Assembly (NCBI GenBank): GCA_905221605.1
Contig: CAJNDS010000063.1
Location: 126,001-190,000, forward strand
Length of the DNA: 64,000 bases
Direction: 5' to 3'
Origin: Symbiodinium natans
Lineage: Eukaryota; Sar; Dinophyceae; Suessiales; Symbiodiniaceae
Shown: in pieces, positions 1 through 11,912 of the stretch
How the letters are laid out: each line of letters opens with the position of its first letter
How positions within the stretch are numbered: the stretch's first letter is position 1
Notes under the pieces: model-generated
Told to the model about the DNA's origin: nothing
Databases searched by the model: none
The model's input: only the letters and a program-made list of their open reading frames with translations
Made by a program: the position numbers and the translations under genes

Positions 1-477
1 GAAGGTACCCTAAACCCCCAACCCTAGACCCAAAACCCTAAACCATAGACCCTAAACCCTAAACCCTGCTGTAGAATCGAACGGCTGGAGCGCTTGAGCT
101 TGTATACTAAGAGGCTCTACAAGCTCCCTCTCCAGGTAAAAGTAGATTGAAAAAGGTTCCCTCAGTTGGGTTTACGTGCGATGAAGGTTTTAGCCCTAAA
201 GCCTAAACCCTAAACCCTTAAACCCCTTTAACCCCCTTAACCCCCTTACCCCCTTAACCCCCTAAACCCCCTAAACCCCCTAAACCCCCTAAACCCCCTA
301 AACCTGAAACCTCCGAAGCCCCCTCAACCCTAATTCGTACGCCCTGTCAAGCAAAACCTCCCTCCCTTGGCAACCCTTGAGCCCAAAAGCCGAAGCCCGA
401 CCTACAAAGGGTTTAGGGTTTAGGGTTTAGGGTTTACGGTTTACGGTTTAGGGTTTACGGTTTAGGGTTTAGGGCCC

Positions 478-545
478 AGAAGCCGGAAAGGTGGCAGCGC
501 AGCAGGATGCTTTCATTGCGGAGCTGCAGTTGCTCGTCGCAGTGT
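478..545 (+). CDS. weak exon-like island
   Basis: The sequence encodes KVAAQQDAFIAELQLLVA between G-strand telomere-like arrays. Composition is like coiled-coil coding DNA, but no splice sites or homology support it. Confidence 0.25.
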
Positions 546-1509
546 CTTGTGGGTTTCAGGACAAATTTGAGGGTTTAGGGTTTAGGGTTTGGGGTTTGGG
601 GTTTAGGGTTTAGGGTTTAGGGTTTAGGGTTTGCTGCTGCAACTCCTTACTTGCAGCTCTGAGTGTGGATTCTTTCTAGCTTGGGTTTTATGCAGCACTC
701 TGTGTGTGTGTGTGCTTTTTTTCCGAACTACGTAGCATGAAGCGGAACGCCCAAAACGCTAAACCTTAATGCGTGCGGAATATAGTTGCAGGCACGTCTT
801 TACAGAAGCTCCTCGTTTTGCATCGTGCCCCAAAAGCTCTCGCACGGGTCTTGTTTTTCAGGTCAAGGCGTTCTCGCACCTCACACGATGAGCCTTCTAG
901 AGCGCATTTCCAGGTGCCTAAATAGGAATACTTGGGCCTTCAAGCACTTCCTACGTAACTACTATTTGCTGAAGAACCCCAAAACAGTGGGGAAAAATAG
1001 CAATCCCTTTATTACCCTTATAAGTAAGAAGCTTTTTAGTCTTAGGTGGGGGTTCTTGAGCAAATACTAGATATAAGGACTTTTGGGCTCAAATATCATT
1101 ATCCCTAAACCCTAAACCCTAAACCCTAAACCCTAAACCCTAAACCCTAAACCCTAAACCCTAAACCCTTAGGTTTTCTCTCAGTCTATGAAGACTGCTG
1201 CAACTTTTCTAAGAGTAGGCCCTTGTTCCCAGTTCCCTTTATGAGTTTTATAAGCCCATTTAACACTGAAAACGGGTGCCCTGCTTATTTTCCTGGGTTA
1301 CTCTTGGGTCTAGATTGTGTTCACAAACCCCGAAACTCTCAACCCTCAGCCCTCTCCTCTTCTGGTATTTTCCTTCAATCTCGCGAGTGAAAGTCCGACA
1401 GCCCCATAGCCACCAGGGAAAACCCCAAGTCCTAAACCCTAAACCCTAAACCCTAAACCCTAAACCCTAAACAGCCTAAACCTCTCTTTCATATATAATT
1501 TAAATGTTA

Positions 1510-1882
1510 ATGAGTTACTGGGCAAGGTCATTTTTTTACTGGGCAAGGTCATTTGTTTTACTGGGCAAGGTCATTTTTTAACTGGGCAAGGTCGTTCGGT
1601 CTAAAAAAACGACCTCGCCCAGTAAAAAAATGGCCTTGCCCAGTAAAAAAAAGACCTTGCCCAGTAAAAAAAGACCTTGCCCAGTAACAGGGTTACTGGG
1701 CAAGGTCATTTTTTTTACTGGGCAAGGTCATTTCTTTACTGGGCAAGGTCATTTGTTTATTGGGCAAGGTCATTTTTTTTGCTGGGCAAGGTCATTTTTT
1801 TACTGGGCAAGGTCATTTTTTCACTGGGCAAGGTTTTTTTTTACTGGGCAAGGTCATTTTTTTTGCTGGGCAAGGTCGTTCT
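1510..1882. repeat. ACTGGGCAAGGTCATTTTTT minisatellite with inverted block
   Basis: A 20-23 bp unit (TACTGGGCAAGGTCATTTTT) runs in the plus orientation at 1,514-1,595, in the opposite orientation at 1,608-1,687 (GACCTTGCCCAGTAAAAAAA), and in the plus orientation again to 1,880. Open frames over it are repeat artefacts. Confidence 0.9.
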
Positions 1883-2034
1883 ATATAAGTGAAATATTTT
1901 CTTCATGTTGTGGGATTCTTTGGGCGGGTGGGTGTTTTCCTGGAGTAATTGCTTGACTAGCGAATGCTTGGACTTGAGATGCTGAACCCTAAACCCTAAA
2001 CCCTAACCCCACCCTCAGATACCCTCAGCAAGGC

Positions 2035-2079
2035 TTAAGCCCATGGAAGAAAAGCGCCTGCGCAAGTTCCTCCAGGAGG
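2035..2079 (+). CDS. weak exon-like island
   Basis: The sequence encodes KPMEEKRLRKFLQE, preceded by C-strand and followed by G-strand telomere-like arrays. Charged helical composition is the only evidence. Confidence 0.25.
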
Positions 2080-2654
2080 GATTAAGGGGTTTAGGGTTTA
2101 GGGTTTAGGGTTTAGGCTTTGGGAAAGACCTTAGGGTTTAGGGTTTAGGGTTTGGGAAAGACCCATTCTGGGGTTTGGAGCTGTTCTTTAGGGCTTACGG
2201 TTTAGGATTTTGGGTTTTGTATGGTTTATGGGGTGTGGGGGTTTACAGGGTGTTGGCTTCATACGGTTTAGGGTTTAGGGGTTTAAAAAGGGTTTATGGG
2301 GTTTGGGGGGGTTAATAGGGTTTTGGGATTTAAGGGTTTCATAGGGTTCAGGGCTTACGGGTTTTGGTTTAGGCGGGCGGGTTGTGGGCCCTCAGAAAAT
2401 TTGGGGTATTACAGTTACAAAATTGTAGGGTTTGGGGTTTTGACGAAGTCTTGTTGTTGTTCAAGGGAGTAGGGGTTTGGAGGTTGTCAACCACTAAGCA
2501 TGTACCATAAGCAGTACATACTTGGGCCCCAAAGTCATAACATGGGAAGTGTTGTGCTTCAAAGCTCAGGCATGCCTTGATCCCAAACCCTTGAAGTTGT
2601 GGGTTAGAGGTATCTGTATGTAAGCTCGGACCCAGTTTAGGTTCCCCTATACCC

Positions 2655-2880
2655 CCCTTCGCGAAGATCGTGGTTGCGGATGGGACCAAGCTACTATCCT
2701 CCACGATGTGCCACGAGCCAGCTGGCATGAAGCTCCAGATCTTGGAGGTGACCTGCGACCCCTCGGGCAAAGGTGCAAGATCACCCGGAGCCGGAGCTCG
2801 CCGACGGGTGCGGCAGCTGCACTCTGGCAGAACTGCCGCGACAACTGGCCGTCATATGTCCTGCGGAGCCAGACGCAAGA
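2655..2880 (+). CDS. gene fragment, possibly retropepsin-like
   Basis: A GC-rich segment encodes AKIVVADGTKLLSSTMCHEP followed by AGMKLQILEVTCDPSGK, then a second coding-like piece in another frame. The VADGTKL strand resembles the flap-side region of retroviral-type aspartic proteases in retrotransposons, but the catalytic DSG/DTG is not visible. It may equally be an unrelated fragment. Confidence 0.3.
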
Positions 2881-4055
2881 AGACTTTTCATTCCTGTAGG
2901 TTACTCCTGGGGTCTAGGAAGGGCGTATATATGGTTGCTAAACACAAGGACCGCCCCACACTCACTCACACACAATCAGAATCGCAGGCTTTCGGGTTCT
3001 TGAGGTTCAAGGCCCCTAAAGCTACGAAATTCTAAATACCCCAGTTTAGGGTTATAGGGTTTCGGGTTTAGGGCTAGGGATTAGGGTTTAGGGTTTAGGG
3101 CTTTACGGCTTTAGGGTTTCGGGTGTAGGGTTTAGGGTTTAGGTGCCCTGCCACCGAAGATCAGCCAGGAGCACGCCTCCGCCCAGCCAGCTGCCGCCCC
3201 TGTGGCGTCTCTGGACCTGCCCCTGGGCGGCTCTGGGAAGGGATGTTACAGGTAGGGCTATGTTTGTGCGAGGGGGCCGCAATGACAATCAACAATCTTT
3301 AGGAACCATAGTCGCTACTATAAGTACTGTGATCACAATGTTGAGTTTAGTGAGAGAGGGGTTGAGAAGAGCAGCTGAGGTCCGGCATCTTCGGCGAAGT
3401 TGCTTGGCAGCACTGGGCCTTCTTTGGGAGGGAGGGTTGGGGGGGGGGGGGGGGGGGGGGGGTGGGCTTGGGGGGTGTTGGGGTTTGGGGCTGAGAGGTT
3501 TAGGCGGTACAGGGTTTAGAGCATGGGTTTGCAGCGTTGTAAGATTATTGGGAGGTACTGGGTTCAAGTTTTTCGGGTTGTAGGGTTTGGGCTTTTGGGG
3601 GGTATACTGCGTGGGGTTAGGGTTGCAAAGCTGTTGGGATTTGTTGTGGCGAGACTTGTGTTGCAATTGAAGCAGAAAGCATGGAATGGCGCAAGTCGCC
3701 CAGGAGAGCAACTGTGGCGATCATGCTGCTTGCTGTCAAGAATGCCGGGGATAAAAGGCCGTATACTGGTGCCAGCAGTCCCTTAAGGCAGCACCGGGCA
3801 GATTGCAGATAAACCCGAAACTTCTTTTGGGGAGCTGCGGCTGTGGTGGTTTAACCCTAAACCCTAAACCCTTAACCTTAAACCCTAAACCGGCCCTAAA
3901 GCCCCAAACCCTAAGCCCCCAAACCCCAAACCCCAAACCCTAAACCCTAAACCCTAAACCCTCAACCCTCAACCCCCAAACCCTAAACCCTAAACCCTAA
4001 ACCCTAAACCCTAAACCCTCAACCCTAAACCCTAAACCCTAGCTGAAGCCCTAAA

Positions 4056-4160
4056 CCCGAAGAAGCCGATGCCGATGGCAAGGTCAAGCTCTCCCACCAC
4101 GCGGATGCTGCCAGCACCTGGTGCCAGCAGCCTCTCTGCCTGCATGCAGCTGTGCCCCTC
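4056..4160 (+). CDS. weak exon-like island
   Basis: The sequence EEADADGKVKLSHHADAAS is encoded between C-strand (3.85-4.04 kb) and G-strand (4.17-4.27 kb) arrays. Support is compositional only. Confidence 0.2.
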
Positions 4161-5085
4161 ATCCCAAAACCCTTTAGGGTTTTAGGGTTTTAGGGTTTAG
4201 GGTTTAGGGTTTGGGGTTTGGGGTTTGGGGTTTGGGGTTTGGGGTTTGGGGTTTGGGGTTTGGGGTTTAGGGGTACCCTATTGGGGTCGTTTTCCCAAAA
4301 TAGGGGTACCCCTTCTATGCCCCAAATCGACTAGAATCCTCTTAAAGACGAGACCCCCCCCCCAAAAGGGTACCCCTAGTTTCGGAAACCCCGAAATGGT
4401 GAGTCCCCTAAATTTCAGGTCCCTTTTGAAATTTGGGGTACCCTAAATAAGAGGGGCCGCCTTGTAAATAAGGGCCACTCCAAAAGGACCACCCTTTTTT
4501 TGAAAAGTGACCCTCAACCTCGAGGCCTCAATGGGTATTCGGTTTAGAGTTTAGGGTTTAGGGTTTAGGGTTTAGGGTTCAGGGTTTAGCGTTTAGGGTT
4601 TAGCGTTTAGGGTTTAGGGTTTAGAGAGTTTGGGACCGTTTCTTGCCCGCTACGCCCACACTCAACCCGTTATATGTACAGGGAGGTGCCCGCTTTAGCA
4701 TCGCACGTCAGAGGACCCTAAACCATAAACCCTAGACCACTGTGGTCCAGCTACAAGTTTGACCGGCGTCGGCCGGAAGAAGAAACCTCAGCCTCAAGTA
4801 CAGAAGTTGATTGAACCCGAAACCCTACACCCGAAACTCTAAAAACACGGCCATTGCTTCATCGTGCTCATCTCACACCCTTCCGCCCCCGAAATCCTAA
4901 ACCCACCCCAACACACAGTCGGGAAGCGGTATCTCCGAGGAATCATGTAAGATCCAAAGCACACCCTAAACCCTAGGCCTTAGTTGAGGGTTGAGGGTTT
5001 AGGGCTTCGGGTTTAGGGCTTAGGGTTTAGGGTTCTAAACCCTAAGCCCTAAACCCGAGCTGCATCGGAAAACCTTAAACCCGAG

Positions 5086-5170
5086 CAGAGGCAGAGCCTG
5101 CAGACGATTCCGGACCTGGCGAAGCGGGTGGATGATCTAGCTGGGGAGTCGCTGCAGCTGCAGATTTCCC
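5086..5170 (+). CDS. exon-like island, coiled-coil composition
   Basis: After CGAG the sequence encodes QRQSLQTIPDLAKRVDDLAG and ESLQLQIS, followed by a GTAAGG donor. It is GC-rich compared with the surrounding repeats. The parent gene is unknown. Confidence 0.4.
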
Positions 5171-6326
5171 GTAAGGTGTTTAGGGTTTAGGGTTTTGGGT
5201 TTAGGGTTTAATAAGGGTATAGGGTTTAGGGTTTAGAGCGCCCTTTTTTTGGTGCCCTGAGCTACATGCAATATTAGACCCAGAGCGCTCAGGCTCGGAC
5301 AGCGACCGACGTCCCCTTGATATGTATGAGCGCATACGTGCCCGAAGCCCAATATCGTTTTCTTTTCAACCCTACGACCCCCGTCCCCCCAAATTCGATA
5401 AACCCAAACCTTCTTGCAAGCCGTACGCCCTAAACCCTGAACCCTAAACTCTAAACCCTACGACCCTAAACCCTGAATTCCCGCAGGATTGAACTCTGAA
5501 CCCGAGACCATTTAAACCCTCCCAGCCACCGCCAAATTCAACCTCAGCTCTCGTCAAACTCTTCTTAAACCTCCCTTCAACCTTCCTTCTACACCCTTCC
5601 GAAACCCTAAACTGTAAACCCCAAAACCCAAAGCTCCCAAGGCTGGGATTGAAGCCGCTCGAGGTCAAGCGACTCTCGAAGGCCCCACGTTTTGTTTCTC
5701 AGCTTGGAGCCATGAGCCCTTCGTATGGTCCCTTTCCCCTTGTTTAAAGGGGATCCGAAGTATTGGCCCTTATTATATTTATGGTATATGAGGGCTATAT
5801 ATATTCCCAAATTAAGGGCCCATACTGCTTGGAACCCTAGATTTTTAGCTCCCCGGGCAACTCCGAGACAGGTGTAGGTTTGGGGGTTTAGGGTTTGGGG
5901 TTCTGGGCTTGGGGTTTAGGGTTTGGGGTTTAGAGTTTGAGGTTTAGGGCCTTTAGGGCTTTTCAGGGCCTTTAGGGCCTGTAGGACCTTTAGGGTGTCG
6001 GGGTTCAGGGGGTAAGGTTTTGGGGTTTAGACTGCTTGCAGGGCCTTCTTTAAGGGGCAATGGGGTCCCTGACCTCGCGTGATGCTCATAGCTCGTTTAA
6101 GAACCTCAAACCTTTTTTTGCAGGCCATGATGCCCTAAACCCTTCTCCCTAAACCCGAAACCCTAAACCCTAAACCCTAAACCCTAAACCCTAAACCCTA
6201 AACCCTAAACCCTAATCCCTAAACCCTAAACCCTAAACCCTAGCCCTAAACCCTAAATATGAAATCTAAACCCCTTGTAGAGGCATACAGCTGCACATGA
6301 CCCTGAATTCGGGGGCTCCTTGTGCA

Positions 6327-6392
6327 GGCCTTAGAGGCAGCGGCTGCGGCTGCGCCACCGCCCGCAGAGGCTTGTGCGTCAGAGTCCGAAGG
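6327..6392 (+). CDS. exon-like Ala/Pro/Glu-rich island
   Basis: After a GTGCAG acceptor the sequence encodes ALEAAAAAAPPPAEACASES and then meets GTTTAGGG. It may be the linker exon before 6,712. Confidence 0.4.
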
Positions 6393-6711
6393 GTTTAGGG
6401 CTAGGGTTAAGGGTTAAGGAAGTTAAAGGTTAAGGGTTTAGGGTTTAGGGTTTAGGGTTTAGGGGTTAGGGCTTACGGCGTATGAGCCGGAGAGACAATG
6501 ATTCTCGATACAGGTTCACCCTAACCCCTAACCCTCAACGCTAAGCCCTAATCCCTAGACCCTAAACCCTAATCCCTAAACCCCAACCCTGTAGCCCTCA
6601 CCCTAAGCCCTAAACCCCAAACCCTAAACCCTAGCCCTAAACCCTAAACCCTAAACCCTAAACCCTAGCCCTAAACCCTAAACCCCAAACCCCAAAACCC
6701 TAAACTTATAG

Positions 6712-6810
6712 GCAAGCTCTCAGAGGTGCCAGCTGCGCCCGCACCGGCACCGGCGCCGGTGGCCAAGGTAGCGGCGGCAGCCAAGGCGCCGGGGCTGAGG
6801 CTTTTCGAAG
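6712..6810 (+). CDS. Pro/Ala-rich linker exon
   Basis: A clean TATAG acceptor and a GTAGGT donor bound a 99-nt open segment encoding KLSEVPAAPAPAPAPVAK then VAAAAKAPGLRLFE. Flexible Pro/Ala linkers of this kind join domains in many eukaryotic proteins. I cannot say which gene it belongs to. Confidence 0.5.
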
Positions 6811-7320
6811 GTAGGTCCCGCCCCTTTTTGTTTAAGGTTTTGGGTTAAGGTTTTGGGTTTATGGTTTAGGGTTTAGGGGGTTTAGGGGGTTGAGGGGCTT
6901 GAGGGGCTTTAGGGGCTTCAGGGGGTTGAGTGGGTTGAGGGCTTCGCTTCGGGCGCAAGTTATGGGTTTTGGGGGTTTAGGGTTCGGTAGGTTCCCGTAG
7001 AAGGCCCGATGGACCAATGGAAAACCCCTTGCAGTTCCTAGTTTTCTCTGGGGCCCAGTTCGAGGCACAGGTTCTCTTGGGTTTAGGGTTTAGGGCTTAG
7101 GGTTTAGGAAATAGGGTTTAGGGTTTAGGGTTCTTTGAAATTAGCGCTTATGGAGCTGTTTCAGGCTGTAACGGATGTAGGGTTTGTTATTGACTTAACC
7201 CTCAACCCTCAACCCTAAAACCCTAAACCTAAATCCCTAAACCTTAAATCCCTAAACCCTAAACCCCAAACCCTAAACCCTAAACCCCAAGCTACGTAGC
7301 TCCTGATAGGCCCCAACGAG

Positions 7321-7363
7321 TGACGCAGAAGTGGAGCGCCTGAAGGCCGAACTGCGCCACGGC
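7321..7363 (+). CDS. short exon-like island
   Basis: The sequence encodes DAEVERLKAELRH with a CGAG acceptor and a possible GC donor. It has heptad composition and is only 43 nt, so it is uncertain. Confidence 0.35.
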
Positions 7364-7933
7364 TGAAAAACCTACTGTGGCATATGGGGGGGGGGGGGGG
7401 TTAAGGGTTAAGGGGGGTCCAGGGTTTAGGGTTTAGGGTTTGGGGTTTAGGGTTTAGGGTTTCGGGTTTGGGGGGGGGTACAAGGAGGTTACAATGGGGG
7501 TAGAAGGAGGTTATAATGGGGATAGAAGCTGGGGTAGAAGGGGTTTAGACGGGGTACGCAAGATGTGGGCTTAGGGTTGAGGGTTCAGGGTCTAGGGCAC
7601 TTAATCTAGGGTCCGGGTTTCGGGCCTGGGAACCTTGACCCCTAAACCCTAAAGCTATTGCTTAAAGCCCCTTTAGGGTTTCGTGTTTAGGCTTTAACAG
7701 TCGAGCCACCAACCTTGCACCGAAACGTGACACCTGGTTTAAGGTCTTAAGGTCGACGTGAGCTCGAGGCCCAACGCCCCTCAGCCCTGAACCCCGCAGC
7801 ACCGTGTTCAAGGCTTTCTCTCCTTGCGGGTGCCTATAGTGCCTAATCTTATGACTCCCTAGCAGACTGACCTTGAACTCCTTGAAGCCAAACACAGGCC
7901 CCCCCCCCCCCCCCACCCCCCCGCCCCTCTGCA

Positions 7934-9304
7934 ATGCAATCAGTGATGGCTGCAGAAGCTGAAGTCCCTGGTGGCGCGGTGCTGCAGGTGGCATTGCTCA
8001 GCGGCCAGAAGGCCGAGCTTCGGGTTCAACCTAAGGACACCCTCAGGGAGGTAAAGGAAGCAGCAGAGAGCGAGCTCGATGTCGGCATCAAGAAGCTTGT
8101 TCGCCAGGATGGCCGTGCCATGGGTGAGGAAGAGATGGCACTGACAGTCGAAGAGTTGAGCTTGCAGCCGGACGAAACCCTTCATGCTGTCACCAAATAC
8201 AAAATGGAGGTGAGGCGCTGTGCCCAGACCTTGGCGGATGAGATCTGCTCCTTCGAGCGCACCGACTTCGGAGACATCCTGAACATGCTGGCCCACCACC
8301 TCGAGCTGCAAAATGCTGAAGAGCTAGGGTGCGTCGTCAAAGTCTTGTTCGAAAAGGCCCTGGCAGAGCCTGCTCACGTTGAAACCTGTGCGCGCATGGC
8401 TGCTGCTGCGAAGGCGTGTTACCCGGTGTTTCCATGTGAGAACGACGATGAGACTGGGTTTTGGAGTACTATCCTCTAATACTTTTTTTTTTGGTTCTGG
8501 GTTCCTATTTATAGCTACTTATGCCTAACAGGGTCTACTCCAAAGCTAAGGAGAGAGTCACCACATTCACCGGTGTGCTGCTCATGGTCTGCACGCAGGA
8601 GCTCAAGCTTTTGCCTTCGCCCAGCGAGGAGGCCGAGAGCATGAAGCACATGCTGAGTTTCATCGCCCACCTGTTCTTGCAGCAGCTGCTGTCTCCGAAT
8701 GTTATCGGGCAGGTAATCCGCGACTTGATCGGCACCCGGCCAGGCAACACCCTGCCCCAGGAGCCCGCAGTCAAGTGTGTAATCGAGATGCTGAACCTGG
8801 TCGGGCCCACTCTGGATCAGCATAGGCAGGGCGAAATCATGGTGAGTTTCTTTGCAGCGCCTTATAGGGATACTTGGAAGTGTTTTTTTTTTCATTTTTG
8901 GGTACGATATTTCCTAAGAAACAGCTGAAACTTGTACATTTTGCTGGGTTCCAAGTTCAGTACAGGCGCGGCTTCGGGAGTTGTGTGGGGCCATCTTGAA
9001 CGGCAACCACGTCTTCTCGCAGCACCTTGGTGACCAAATGAACCATAAAATTGTGGTCATATACCCTGTACTACTATAATTCCTATTAAGGTCTTGAACC
9101 ATAAACCGTAAACCCTTAATTCTAAACCCCCTTTTAGGGCTTAGGGTTTAGGGTTTGCTGGGGACCCCTGTTCTACCTCAGAACCCTTTAAGGGGGTAAT
9201 AGCGACCAAAGTAACGGCCCATATAACTCATGTCGTGCCCTAGGCACCTGCGCTCCGCGCTCGACGAGCTGCTTGCGCGGCGAAGGCGCAGTTGGGCTGG
9301 CTAG
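7934..9304 (+). CDS. ubiquitin-like plus MIF4G domain protein (4 exons)
   Basis: Exons are 7,934-8,457, 8,532-8,841, 8,966-9,021 and 9,244-9,304, giving 316 codons and a TAG stop; an in-frame ATG at 7,946 is an alternative start. Residues about 10-80 look like a ubiquitin fold (VALLSGQKAELRVQPKDTL, KLVRQDGRAM, LSLQPDETLHAV). Residues about 95-315 look like the MIF4G HEAT-type domain of eIF4G relatives (ILNMLAHHLELQNAEELG, FEKALAEP, HMLSFIAHLFLQQLLSPNV, GQVIRDLIG, ALDELLARRRRSWAG). MIF4G proteins act in translation initiation or mRNA cap and decay complexes by binding eIF4A-type helicases. Introns are 74 nt GT-AG, 124 nt GT-AG and 222 nt GC-AG. Family assignment is from memory of the pattern. 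It may be complete, or a partial copy. Confidence 0.75.
9022..9243 (+). other. GC-AG intron with telomere-like insert in the MIF4G gene
   Basis: The exon sequence GCACCT occurs at both ends of this intron. Using the second copy restores the frame, giving VFSQHLRSALDELL. The intron contains short CCCTAAA-like then TTTAGGG-like motifs, so telomere-like DNA is also intronic in a gene unrelated to the coiled-coil one. Confidence 0.6.
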
Positions 9305-9556
9305 GATCCTTGGCAGACCAGTGGTACCCTTTTACCTTTTTTGTCGGGTTTAGGGTTTAGGGTTTAGGGTTTAGGGTTTAGGGTTTAGGGTTTAGGGTTT
9401 AGGGTTTAGGGTTTAGGGTTTAGGGTTTAGGGTTAGGGTTTAACCCTTCTCCCTTTTGTTGGTTCAAGGTTCCCTTATAAGGTAAGCAACCCAAAAAAAG
9501 AGTATAAAAGAGTACCCTTATTACTGGCAGAAGATGGCTACTGGGCTACCAAGGAT
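9305..9556. mobile_element. family A element just after the MIF4G stop codon
   Basis: GATCCTTGGCAGACCAGTGG at the left pairs with the reverse complement of CTACTGGGCTACCAAGGATG at the right. A (TTTAGGG)n array sits in the middle. It starts at the base after the TAG stop, so it may be an intron in the 3' untranslated region. Confidence 0.65.
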
Positions 9557-10454
9557 GCCCCTGGGATTGAAGCAGTACATCTGCAGGCAATCTGAGAAAA
9601 AAGGAATGGACAGGGCCTGCCGGCCTCAAACCCTCCTACATGGCTATATCCCAAAATCGGGAACCCCTCTTCCCTTTGTTGTCCCCAAAGAACATAGTCC
9701 GCACGATGGGAACCCCGGACCCCCCCCCCCCCCGCAACCCTAAGTCCTCGATTCAGCTCGTTGTATGACTGTTTGTGTGTTACAAGGCTACAGCCTTGCA
9801 AGGGGTTTGTTCTCCGTCAGGTAGTGCAGTAGATGCCTCGTCGACTGTGCTTTGAAAGGGTCGGAGTCGAGGCGTTCCGTTGAGATGCAAATGCGATGAA
9901 GACGCGTGCTAGATGTAACCCTAAACCCTAAACCCTTTTGCCACCCTTTTTGGGGTTTAGGGTGTAGGGTTTTGCCATTTGCTGGGGTTTGCTTCCTGTA
10001 TTCCACCACCCAGCACCTTAAAGCGCCCCGTATGGCTGCTGGGCTTCCATGTTACCCTTAAGCCCTAGACTAGACAAGAGTCGCGTTTAGGGCTTAGGGC
10101 TTAGCTTTTCGCACTGACCAGGAAAGCCAAGCTTACGAGGTATGTTATAGGTTTGAGGGTTTAGGGTTGAGGGTAGTTCTGAGTGCGCCTTTATACAGGC
10201 CTGAGGGTATTTTGGGGTATGAAGAGGGGCGGGGTGGGAGGGCCCTTGTGTAGCAAGATCCTCGTTTAGAGTCGAGGTTTCCGGTCTGGCAGTTATACTA
10301 CGTGACTTGTCTGGTATCAAGGGTCCAAGACTTCCAGAAGGCACTGTGTGATTTTTCAACTCCCGGCCTGGAAATGCTGATCATGCCAGAGGCGGCCCCC
10401 GAAAACAGTGTAAGACCAGGACAGCACATTGCAAGTGTCACGTTGTGCCGCAAG

Positions 10455-10650
10455 CCCTAAACCCTAAACCCTAAACCCTAAACCCTAAACCCTAAACCCT
10501 AAACCCTAAACCCTAAACCCTAAACCCTAAACCCTAAACCCTAAACCCTAAACCCTAAACCCTAAACCCTAAACCCTAACCCTAAAACCCAAAACCCTAA
10601 ACCCTAAACCCTAAACCCTAAACCCTAAACCCTAAACCCTAAACCCTAAC
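10455..10650. repeat. long CCCTAAA array
   Basis: About 27 nearly perfect C-strand repeats, directly upstream of the 10,708 exon. The matching G-strand array follows the exon at 10,801-10,912. Confidence 0.97.
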
Positions 10651-10707
10651 CCCCATTTCTTTAGAGGTTTAGGGCTTATAAGGTCTGAGACCTCCATCGA
10701 ATCGAAG

Positions 10708-10777
10708 GCAAGAGTTGCAGAAGAAGCTCTCATCACAGCAGCAGGAGGACTCCTCCACGAAAGCGGAGGCCCTGCAA
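10708..10777 (+). CDS. coiled-coil exon QELQKKLSSQQQ
   Basis: After a GAAG acceptor the sequence encodes QELQKKLSSQQQEDSSTKAE and ALQ, then a GTG donor. It resembles the cap of the giant gene (KKLQE, QQ). C-strand arrays precede it and a long G-strand array follows. Confidence 0.5.
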
Positions 10778-10800
10778 GTGTAGAAGGAGCCGGATGGTTC

Positions 10801-10912
10801 AGGGTTTAGGGTTTAGGGTTTAGGGTTTAGGGTTTAGGGTTTAGGGTTTAGGGTTTAGGGTTTAGGGTTTAGGGTTTAGGGTTTAGGGTTTAGGGTTTAG
10901 GGTTTAGGGTTT
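10801..10912. repeat. long TTTAGGG array
   Basis: About 16 perfect G-strand repeats immediately after the exon-like island ending at 10,777. Confidence 0.97.
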
Positions 10913-11837
10913 AGCCCCCGAAGTTGTATTCTGAGGGCCATGGACGTGGCTTATAACTCAACGGTAGTTAGTGTATATTTGCCTGAAACCCAACATACGT
11001 ATAGCAAGGGCGTCCCCACTTGTCGCTTTAGGTTCGGGATTTCCTAAACCCTAAACCCTAAACCCTAAACCCTAAACCCTAAACCCTTGGGATTTAGCTG
11101 GGCTGAGGGTGTCGGCTGGGGAGGCGTTGTCCAAGATTTCGGGTGCCCGTTTATTCCCTTGTGCCTTCGAATTTTGCAGAACTCAATTTGAACGGACCCT
11201 CCCACCAAAAACAGAACAAGACAAACTAAAGAATATGTTTATATAAATATCTATATATGTATATGGATATGCATATATATATATATATGCATATTGCAAC
11301 AACTGTTGGATCTCTAGCGCGGGCTACGTGCTCCCAATGTGTAAGCTCTCAAGTTTCATGTTGTCCCCAACCCTAAAGGGTCCACGATTGTCCGTGGTTG
11401 CTGTAGACGGGGTTAGGGTTTAGGGTTTAGGGTTTTACCAAAACCCTACACCCTACACCCTAAACCCTAAACTCCACGTAGGGCATGAACCCTAGTGATA
11501 TTCAAAGCCTTAAGCCCGAATCCGTATAAGCCCTGCCGCCTCAAAAAGTTGTGGGTGGAGTTCTAAATCCTAAACATGCAAGTACGAACGCCAAATATTT
11601 AGCCACACTGACCCGACACACCCTATTTTGCTACAAGGGCCCGTGAACCCTAAACCCCAAGCTCTAAACCCTGAACCCCATTCAAAGGGCTTTAACCCTA
11701 AACCCCAAACCCTAGCCATAAACCCCTAAACCCCTAAAAAACCCCTAAACCCCTTCCACCACAATCAATCGCTGGCCTAAACCCTAAACCCTAAACCCTA
11801 AACCCTTAACCCCAAACCCCTTTTAGGGACGCCACAG

Positions 11838-11912
11838 GTGGCCAAGCTTCAAAGCGACCTCGATGCGGCTCGCAGCGCAGAGGAGGCGGTTGCGGAACAG
11901 GCCGCCACAGAG
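11838..11912 (+). CDS. coiled-coil exon VAKLQSDLDAARSAEE
   Basis: This phase-0 exon of 25 codons lies between CACAG and GTTTAGGG. It encodes VAKLQSDLDAARSAEEAVAE. If the junction is right, the telomere-like repeat itself provides the GT donor here. It is probably an upstream exon of the giant gene. Confidence 0.5.

Noticed and set aside
1-475. A true chromosome end
   Set aside because: Telomere-like repeats are short, in both orientations, mixed with unique DNA, and occur throughout the window.
1510-1882. CRISPR-like array
   Set aside because: The spacing is only poly-T of variable length, with no unique spacers, and the host is eukaryotic.
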